The notes under the pieces were generated by a model that ran no database searches, was not told the origin of the DNA, and worked only from the letters and a program-made list of their open reading frames with translations. From Akkermansiaceae bacterium (GTDB lineage: Bacteria; Verrucomicrobiota; Verrucomicrobiia; Verrucomicrobiales; Akkermansiaceae): 5,763 nt of DNA. The stretch lies in assembly GCA_023301335.1 (NCBI GenBank), contig JALZVA010000021.1:1-5763 (forward strand), in the 5' to 3' direction. Both the position numbers and the translations under genes were made by a program. Below, piece by piece: positions 1 to 4,483 of the stretch (its first letter is position 1; each line of letters begins with the position of its first letter).

Positions 1-485
1 TGTCCGCCCATGATACCTACGACTTTTTTCACTCCACCGGCTTCGGTCTTTCCCTCTAAAAGGTCTGAAAGAGCATTATCAATGGCGTGATCGTGAATAC
101 GCTGAGAGAGAGACTCTAGCACATTGGCATCATTTTTCCCAAATTTCACAAAATGGTCATAGATACGCTTATCTACGCTATTGTCCAGCTTATGACTGTA
201 CCCTTCCATCAGTTCCTCCCTATTGTAGAGTTTATTTCTATAAGGAAAGTATGGAAGGTTGGGGAAGTCAGGGAACACCACTGCGCCTTTTTCCGCTAAA
301 AGTTCGGCTGTCACATTTGAGGGGAACTTACATCCCAGGAAGACCGCTCCTTGGTAGTTCAACTTTTCCCAATCAATTTCAGCTTTACTCAAATCTAAGC
401 CCTGCACCACCGCACAGTGAAGCTGACCTTTCAGCTCCATGAGCGCATCTAAACTATCAAGTTCCCTGATAATACAACGTTTCAT
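1..485 (-). CDS. LOG-family Rossmann-fold protein, N-terminal part (cut by window edge)
   Basis: The reading frame is open from the ATG at 485-483 to the left edge, giving 161 codons without a stop. The visible end reads VVGIMGG (residues 155-161), and the next codon begins CA, so it is His or Gln. This matches the first beta strand and glycine loop of the LOG / TIGR00730-type nucleotide-binding fold. Before it lies an extension with YDHF (109-112) and RIHDHAIDNAL (129-139), which I recall from the longer LOG-like proteins of actinobacteria and other phyla. Known LOG proteins are phosphoribohydrolases that cleave nucleoside 5'-monophosphates to free base and ribose 5-phosphate. Their catalytic PGGxGTxxE motif would lie outside the window, so activity cannot be judged. 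The protein is probably cytosolic, with no signal peptide. It is divergent from purH. The start is the only ATG preceding the conserved block, and no Shine-Dalgarno is seen. The family call is fairly secure; the substrate is unknown. Confidence 0.75.
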   Translation of the reverse strand, partial: MKRCIIRELDSLDALMELKGQLHCAVVQGLDLSKAEIDWEKLNYQGAVFLGCKFPSNVTAELLAEKGAVVFPDFPNLPYFPYRNKLYNREELMEGYSHKLDNSVDKRIYDHFVKFGKNDANVLESLSQRIHDHAIDNALSDLLEGKTEAGGVKKVVGIMGG

Positions 486-760
486 AGAAGACTAGCTATA
501 GGAATTTCTAGATGAAATCAATCTTTTCCTACGAGGTAATAGATAAATTCAATGCACTCAGCATCAACGCTACAGGAGAGCATCACCCCACTGGAATAAT
601 TCCCTCTGAAGAAGTTCACCTCTCTAAGTCTCTGTCATTACAATACCTTAGGGCCACAGATATGATATGGAAAGCACATTCGCCTTGCTCGTCTCACCTT
701 CATTCGCTAAGCCTCTCGAGCAGTTCATTCTTCTGCAACTTAAAACTTCACAACAACACT
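486..760. other. Divergent intergenic region between the LOG gene and purH
   Basis: This gap must hold the promoters of two outward-facing genes. In the purH frame it is open from an ATG at 512, adding 83 codons upstream of the conserved PurH start. Those codons are rich in Ser, His and Leu, resemble no domain I know, and are probably not translated. Visible structures are an inverted repeat ATTTC-TAGAT-GAAAT (504-518), a perfect short palindrome GGAATAATTCC (593-603), and a weak hairpin GCAG…CTGC near 723-739. I looked for ZTP, THF, glycine and purine riboswitch cores, because purH leaders sometimes carry them, and recognised none. Confidence 0.5.
638..666 (+). promoter_or_regulatory. Possible purH promoter
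   Basis: TATGAT at 661-666 matches five of six bases of the sigma-70 -10 box. TTACAA lies 17 bases upstream at 638-643 and is a poor -35 (three of six). Transcription would begin near 673, leaving a leader of about 88 bases before the purH ATG. That would place the upstream in-frame ATG at 512 outside the transcript. The call rests on pattern matching only. Confidence 0.25.
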
Positions 761-2305
761 ATGGCAATCCAAAGAGCACTTCTTTCTGTTTCCGATAAAA
801 CCGGGCTAGTCGACTTCGCAAAAGATCTACATCAACACGGCGTTGAACTGCTTTCCACTGGTGGCACTGCTGCCGCTATTCGTGATGCTGGAATCCCCGT
901 CATCGATGTCTCAGAGTTCACCGGAGCTCCAGAACTCTTTGAAGGCCGTGTAAAAACACTCCACCCGAAAGTCCACGGAGGACTGCTCCAAAGACGTGAC
1001 TCAGAGGAGCACCTACAGCAGGCTAAGGATAACGACATCCCAACTATCGACCTTGTCGTGGTGAACCTCTACCCGTTCGAAGAAACTGTGGCAAAAGATG
1101 GCGTTACTCTCGAAGAAGCCATCGAAAAAATCGACATAGGTGGACCTTCCATGCTCCGCTCTGCGGCAAAGAACCACTCTAGTGTAACTGTCGTGACCGA
1201 TGCGGATGACTACAATCGCGTGATCGAGGAAATGAAATCAAATGACGGAGACACCACTCCAGCATTCCGCCAAGAACTGGCTCTCAAGGTCTTTTTCCGC
1301 ACCTCTCAATACGATGGAGCGATTTCTGCCTACCTCAGTAATGCGACCAACTCACCACGCAAGGCATTCTCTATTTCACTCCCACTCGAACGTGAACTAC
1401 GCTATGGCGATAACCCTCACCAAGCATCCACGCTCTATGGTAGCTTTGGAAACTGCTTCACCCAGCTTCAAGGTAAGGAACTTTCCTACACCAACATTCT
1501 CGATATCGAAGCCGCAGCAGATATCATCTTTGACTTCATCCGCCCTACCGTAGCGATCCTCAAGCACACGAACCCATGCGGCATCGGTCAAGATGACGAA
1601 TGCCTCCGTGAAGCTTGGAACCTTGCTTTTGCTACCGACACTCAAGCTCCCTTCGGAGGTGTGATCGTCTGTAACCGCCCGATGAATGAAAAGCTCGCGC
1701 GTGTGATTGCTGAGATCTTCACCGATGTCATCATCGCTCCAGACTTTGAGCCTGAAGCTCGTGCGATCTTACAGAAAAAGAAAAACCTTCGCCTCATTAA
1801 GATGAATAGTGACGCTTACGCCATCGCAAAGAAAGAGCCTGTGATCAAATCCGCTCCTGGTGGCCTCATGGTCATGGAACGCGACCACAGCGTGCTCGGT
1901 CTCGATAACATGGAAACACGCGTGGTCACTAAGCGTCCACCTTCTGAAGCAGAGATGCGTGCTATGCGCTTTGCATGGAGAGTGGTTAAGCATGTAAAAT
2001 CTAATGCGATCGTTTACGCCTCATCAAACGGCACTCTCGGTATAGGTGCAGGTCAGATGAGCAGAGTGGACTCCTCCCGCATTGCGGTCTGGAAAGCCGG
2101 TGATGCTGGATTAAGCTTAGAAGGATCAGTGATCGCCTCTGATGCCATGTTCCCATTTGCGGATGGCTTAGAAGCAGCTATTAAAGCGGGTGCAACCGCC
2201 TGTATCCAGCCTGGTGGCTCTATCCGTGACGAAGAAGTCATCGCAGCTGCTGATGCAGCGGACATGGCCATGGTCTTCACTGGCCATCGTCACTTTAGGC
2301 ATTAA
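761..2305 (+). CDS. purH: Bifunctional AICAR transformylase / IMP cyclohydrolase PurH
   Basis: PurH catalyses the last two steps of de novo purine synthesis in the cytosol. AICAR is formylated with 10-formyl-tetrahydrofolate, then FAICAR is cyclised to IMP. The product is 514 residues, normal for the family. The N-terminal MGS-like cyclohydrolase domain (about 1-195) carries LLSTGGT, EGRVKTLHP (61-69), NLYPF and DIGGPSMLRSAAKNH. Its K65, Y104, D125 and K137 fall at or next to the known active-site positions. The C-terminal transformylase domain carries YGDNPHQ (215-221), KHTNPCG with the catalytic pair K268-H269, GAGQMSRVD, and the terminal IQPGGSIRDEE and FTGHRHFRH motifs. The frame is intact. 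I chose the ATG at 761 because family homology (MAIQRALLSVSDKTGL) begins exactly there; an in-frame ATG at 512 would add 83 unconserved residues. The DUF2293 gene follows after 18 bases. Confidence 0.97.
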   Translation: MAIQRALLSVSDKTGLVDFAKDLHQHGVELLSTGGTAAAIRDAGIPVIDVSEFTGAPELFEGRVKTLHPKVHGGLLQRRDSEEHLQQAKDNDIPTIDLVVVNLYPFEETVAKDGVTLEEAIEKIDIGGPSMLRSAAKNHSSVTVVTDADDYNRVIEEMKSNDGDTTPAFRQELALKVFFRTSQYDGAISAYLSNATNSPRKAFSISLPLERELRYGDNPHQASTLYGSFGNCFTQLQGKELSYTNILDIEAAADIIFDFIRPTVAILKHTNPCGIGQDDECLREAWNLAFATDTQAPFGGVIVCNRPMNEKLARVIAEIFTDVIIAPDFEPEARAILQKKKNLRLIKMNSDAYAIAKKEPVIKSAPGGLMVMERDHSVLGLDNMETRVVTKRPPSEAEMRAMRFAWRVVKHVKSNAIVYASSNGTLGIGAGQMSRVDSSRIAVWKAGDAGLSLEGSVIASDAMFPFADGLEAAIKAGATACIQPGGSIRDEEVIAAADAADMAMVFTGHRHFRH

Positions 2306-2323
2306 GCTCTTTCGCGACCTACC

Positions 2324-2995
2324 GTGGCAGATAGTCTCAACGTAAAACCTAGCTCCCAGTCTGGATATGTTCTTAGCCAAACTGGGGAGCAACTGAAGGT
2401 TCCCGATGGGTGGAAGCTCCTGAAGCCTGGAGATGCGGCACTATCGCGAAGGATTAAAAAGGACGGTCCAAGTTGGACAATCCAAGAGAAAAAGGGAAAC
2501 AAGCTCTTTTCTCAAGGTATCCTTGCCCCAGCGGATCGCATTGACGCGCTCAAGGCGATCTTAGAGAAAGAACGTCAAGACCCCAGCTACCAAAAACGTC
2601 TCGATGCCTCACGCGCACGGAGAGAAAAAGAAGAGCTTCTTTACCGAAAGAAATTCGAGCAAGCCATCTTTCAGTTCCTTCAGTTCCATTCTAACTTCGA
2701 AGATCTTGCTGCCGACCTCTCTCTCAAGATCACCGCACATGCTATCCCCGTGGGTAGCGGAACAGTCGCGCGCACGAAAACTATCCCTCTAGCCCAACGT
2801 GCAGAAGCAGCAACGATCGCCTGGCTCAGACACCAAACCACCGTTTACGATCAAATGCATATCCCAAGAGAGAAAGGAAAGCGTAAAGAGGTGCGACAGA
2901 TGTTAGCCAAAAAATCCCGCGAACTTCTCGACCGCTACCGTCAAGGTAGCACCTCCCACCTTTCCTCCTGTCCTCTTTACAAAGCTCTGCATTAA
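2324..2995 (+). CDS. DUF2293 domain-containing protein
   Basis: A 223-residue soluble protein beginning with GTG, 18 bases after the purH stop and probably co-transcribed with it. I recognise the C-terminal half as DUF2293, a family of unknown function. The characteristic blocks are HAIPVGSGTVARTK (139-152), RAEAATIAWLRHQTTVYD (about 159-176) and PREKGKRKEVRQML (181-194), followed by SRELLDRYRQG. An N-terminal region (GYVLSQTGEQLKVPDGW…) and a charged helical middle (about 80-115, rich in Lys, Arg and Glu) precede it. The protein is very basic, with no signal peptide or membrane segment, so nucleic-acid binding is conceivable but only inferred. The invariant-looking Arg, His and Lys residues in the RHQTT and KGKR blocks could form a functional site. 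GTG was chosen because the N-terminal region starts close behind it and no nearby ATG fits. There is no obvious Shine-Dalgarno and no obvious link to purine synthesis beyond position. Confidence 0.8.
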   Translation: MADSLNVKPSSQSGYVLSQTGEQLKVPDGWKLLKPGDAALSRRIKKDGPSWTIQEKKGNKLFSQGILAPADRIDALKAILEKERQDPSYQKRLDASRARREKEELLYRKKFEQAIFQFLQFHSNFEDLAADLSLKITAHAIPVGSGTVARTKTIPLAQRAEAATIAWLRHQTTVYDQMHIPREKGKRKEVRQMLAKKSRELLDRYRQGSTSHLSSCPLYKALH

Positions 2996-3033
2996 CGAAG
3001 CTTATAGGCTCACAAAAGGACCTCTTCCGAATC

Positions 3034-3435
3034 TTAGTATAACGTTCTTGGATCAACAGGGTAAGTTCCCTGCTTCACTAACTCTTCCCATGAGGGGACC
3101 CCTATTCCAGAAGCTTCCTCCAGGAGCTCAGTAATGGCATGAGTCTCACTCCATGCCTCAAAATGGGAAAGTATCGAATGGGTATCAAAATGCCCAAAGT
3201 GCTTTGAAGTTGGGATCACCAATCCCATCACCGGGTATAGCTCTCCAGGCTTCTCAGAGCGCTCGCGTGGCATGATGTGTGCTGTCAAGCCGTGGCGTGA
3301 TAAGTCCCGAGTTTCACAGAATTTCTTACGAATCACATCTAACGCAAGGATCAGTTTTTCTCGATCCCAACTTAGTGCTTCATAGATTTCAAAACTGATG
3401 GATGTGTATCTTTTTTCTTTTGCTGGCCTAGCCAT
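3034..3435 (-). CDS. Hypothetical protein, 133 residues, family not recognised
   Basis: The open frame runs from the ATG at 3435-3433 to a TAA at 3036-3034. An in-frame TAG lies about nine codons upstream, so this is the only likely start. I do not recognise the product. It begins MARPAKEKRYTSISF, a short basic segment. A charged stretch follows (YEALSWDREKLILALDVIRKKF), probably helical, then a middle rich in Gly, Pro and His (HGLTAHIMPRERSEKPGELYPVMGLVIPTSKHFGHFDTH, in pieces). The C-terminal helix includes THAITELLEEASG, and the protein ends PVDPRTLY. There is no signal peptide, membrane segment or catalytic motif I can name, so it is likely cytosolic. It converges on the DUF2293 gene, with 38 bases between the two stops and no clear terminator. 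Its start is preceded by a strong inverted repeat. Codon use looks ordinary, which supports a real gene. Confidence 0.6.
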   Translation of the reverse strand: MARPAKEKRYTSISFEIYEALSWDREKLILALDVIRKKFCETRDLSRHGLTAHIMPRERSEKPGELYPVMGLVIPTSKHFGHFDTHSILSHFEAWSETHAITELLEEASGIGVPSWEELVKQGTYPVDPRTLY

Positions 3436-3727
3436 ATAAATTAAATAGATGGGGAATTTCTACTTTCGAAATTCCTACCCCTTCTTTGGCCAACGAACGC
3501 TTCTTTGTCAAACCTTATGGCTCTTAAAGCTACAGTCTATATCTGCACTTACAATCACAAATAATAAATGCACTAACATACAAAAATGACATCTAAAATA
3601 CATTATAATTTTGACACTAGCAGACAAATAATGCTTTCCTAGAAGGTAAGCTTATCACTTATATGCGCTCATAACCGATCAACAATAAAGTGTTACACAC
3701 TATTCACTTATCTACATTGCAAAAAAC
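3436..3727. other. AT-rich divergent intergenic region
   Basis: This gap between the orphan minus-strand gene and the FHA gene is visibly richer in A and T than its surroundings and holds no convincing coding frame. It contains a strong inverted repeat (3451-3479). It also has an exact TATAAT (3604-3609) immediately followed by an exact TTGACA (3611-3616), in the wrong order and spacing to form a promoter with each other. The nine-base word ACAAATAAT occurs twice (3557-3565 and 3624-3632). Promoters for both flanking genes should lie here, but I cannot place either with confidence. Confidence 0.5.
3451..3479 (-). promoter_or_regulatory. Inverted repeat upstream of the 133-residue gene
   Basis: GGAATTTC (3453-3460) and GAAATTCC (3468-3475) form a perfect eight-pair dyad around a seven-base spacer. 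It can be lengthened by GG/CC pairs across a two-base bulge (3451-3452 with 3478-3479). It ends 15 bases upstream of the minus-strand ATG. There is no T tract on either side, so it is not a terminator. A repressor site or a leader hairpin covering the start region are the likeliest roles. The arm sequence recurs upstream of the LOG gene at 501-510. Confidence 0.5.
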
Positions 3728-4093
3728 ATGCCTAAAATAACATTTGCTATTCCAGAACAGGAACCAAAAAAAGTCTCCCTAACCTTAGAACATGAACGTA
3801 TCACTATTGGCCGCAAAAAACCCTGTGATATCATTATCCCCCATGCATCCGTATCTTCAAAACACTGTACGCTTAAAAGAATTAATGGAGGTTTTGAACT
3901 TATCGATAACGACTCCACCAATGGAGTTAATCTCCAAGGCACTCGCGTAAACAAACTGCCTATCAAGGAAGATGTAAAATTTTCTCTTGGAGACGTTGCT
4001 GTTCAATTCAAATACTCTGAAACAGAGATGCGTAGCCTGCTAGGCACTAAACCAAAGAAAAAGCCAGGAAAGCCACAACTTCCCCCTCTCTAA
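3728..4093 (+). CDS. Small stand-alone FHA-domain protein
   Basis: A 121-residue protein that is almost entirely one forkhead-associated (FHA) domain, the fold that binds phosphothreonine peptides. The family's key residues are present: G28-R29 in TIGRKKPCD, S43/S44 with H46 in SVSSKHCTL, and N65-G66 in DSTNGVNLQGTRV. The usual NGT is NGV here, a tolerated change. Strands continue to about residue 96 (VAVQFKYS). A basic, proline-rich tail (GTKPKKKPGKPQLPPL, 106-121) follows and could be a flexible linker or contact nucleic acid or membrane. There is no signal peptide or membrane helix, so it is probably cytosolic. FHA proteins usually partner Ser/Thr kinases or secretion systems, but neither is encoded nearby. 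The ATG at 3728 precedes the first strand directly, with no Shine-Dalgarno. Transcription ends at the strong terminator 28 bases downstream. The binding partner is unknown. Confidence 0.9.
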   Translation: MPKITFAIPEQEPKKVSLTLEHERITIGRKKPCDIIIPHASVSSKHCTLKRINGGFELIDNDSTNGVNLQGTRVNKLPIKEDVKFSLGDVAVQFKYSETEMRSLLGTKPKKKPGKPQLPPL

Positions 4094-4120
4094 GCGGCCA
4101 TACCCATTACCCTTCTGAAG

Positions 4121-4163
4121 AAAAAGCCTTTGAGTGCCTCTTGTGCCACTTAAAGGCTTTTTT
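4121..4163. terminator. Strong bidirectional intrinsic terminator
   Basis: AAAAAGCCTTT (4121-4131) pairs fully with AAAGGCTTTTT (4152-4162). The stem extends inward by GAGTG with CACTT (one G-T pair) around a ten-base loop, for about 16 pairs. A run of six T (4158-4163) follows for the plus-strand FHA transcript. The A tract on the left side gives a matching T run for minus-strand transcripts. It therefore serves the convergent FHA and lipoprotein genes, and the lipoprotein stop codon overlaps its right end. Confidence 0.92.
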
Positions 4164-4341
4164 ATCGGCTTAATACCGACCCTAGAGGCCCCTGCCCGGA
4201 AGAATTGCTTGCTCCATGCGCAAGTGGGCTATTTTCACTACTAGGACGAATTGGTTTCTCATCAGGTTCGAGTATAGCACACGAAGACAATATTCCTAAA
4301 CTCAGGGCAGCAACTGTGAAAAATTGGGTAAAGCGTTTCAT
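4162..4341 (-). CDS. Small predicted lipoprotein, 59 residues
   Basis: A short frame from the ATG at 4341-4339 to the TAA at 4164-4162, which overlaps the terminator's T tract. The N-terminus is a classic lipoprotein signal: basic MKR, a hydrophobic core (FFTVAALSLGIL), then the lipobox L18-S19-S20-C21. Cleavage before C21 would leave a 39-residue lipid-anchored peptide. It starts CAILEPDEKPIRPSSEN, and its C-terminus is rich in Gly and Ser (GASNSSGQGPLGSVLSR). The residues after the cysteine (A, I, L) do not include an inner-membrane Asp at +2, which by the E. coli rule suggests the outer membrane; that rule may not hold in this phylum. I do not recognise the family. Support comes from the signal, a plausible promoter upstream and the terminator at its end. 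It is divergent from uvrA. The role is unknown, perhaps an envelope accessory peptide. Confidence 0.75.
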   Translation of the reverse strand: MKRFTQFFTVAALSLGILSSCAILEPDEKPIRPSSENSPLAHGASNSSGQGPLGSVLSR

Positions 4342-4383
4342 CTGTGTTCTATTTACAGGAGATTACCCCTGTTCACAAGTGCT

Positions 4384-4389
4384 ATTTTA
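4384..4389 (-). promoter_or_regulatory. Possible -10 box of the lipoprotein gene
   Basis: Read on the minus strand, the sequence is TGGTAAAAT. That is a five-of-six -10 hexamer (TAAAAT) with the TG of an extended -10 element. No good -35 is seen 17 bases upstream, as is usual for extended -10 promoters. Transcription would start near 4377, giving a leader of about 36 bases before the ATG. A small inverted repeat, ACAGG…CCTGT (4355-4372), lies in that leader. Confidence 0.35.
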
Positions 4390-4425
4390 CCAGCATTGAA
4401 ATCTTCATCGAGAGCTTTCCTTTCA

Positions 4426-4467
4426 TTCTGAAAATTTCTGAAAAATAACGTGTAATTTCGTAATTTC
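4426..4467 (+). promoter_or_regulatory. Candidate uvrA promoter overlapping two sets of direct repeats
   Basis: CTGAAA (4428-4433, four of six) and TGTAAT (4451-4456, five of six) are 17 bases apart. They predict a start near 4463, about 20 bases before the uvrA GTG. The same stretch has TTCTGAAAA twice with a ten-base period (4426-4434 and 4436-4444) and GTAATTTC twice in perfect tandem (4452-4459 and 4460-4467). Repeats in phase with the DNA helix over the promoter could be regulator sites, but AT-rich sequence repeats easily by chance. Confidence 0.35.
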
Positions 4468-4483
4468 ATGGTTGATTCTAAGT

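Noticed and set aside
251..442. Plus-strand 63-codon frame
   Set aside because: It lies antisense within the LOG-family gene, which has recognisable conserved motifs.
486..760. A purine- or folate-related riboswitch (ZTP, THF, glycine) in the purH leader
   Set aside because: AGGAGAG and CCCTCT near 574-607 first looked suggestive, but no conserved core of any of these classes could be laid on the sequence and the pairing fails.
2996..3033. Terminator between the convergent DUF2293 and orphan genes
   Set aside because: Only short palindromes (AAGCTT, AGGNCCT type) are present, with no stable stem and no T tract.
3604..3616. Perfect TATAAT and TTGACA as an FHA promoter
   Set aside because: The boxes are in reversed order and one base apart. 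Neither has a good partner hexamer at 16-18 bases.
4345..4374. LexA (SOS) box in front of uvrA
   Set aside because: TGTTC occurs at 4345-4349 and 4370-4374. Neither is followed at four bases by GAACA, the dyad I recall for verrucomicrobial LexA, so no complete box is present.
4205..4399. Plus-strand 64-codon frame opposite the lipoprotein gene
   Set aside because: It overlaps the minus-strand lipoprotein, whose signal peptide and lipobox are far better support. The plus frame has no recognisable feature.
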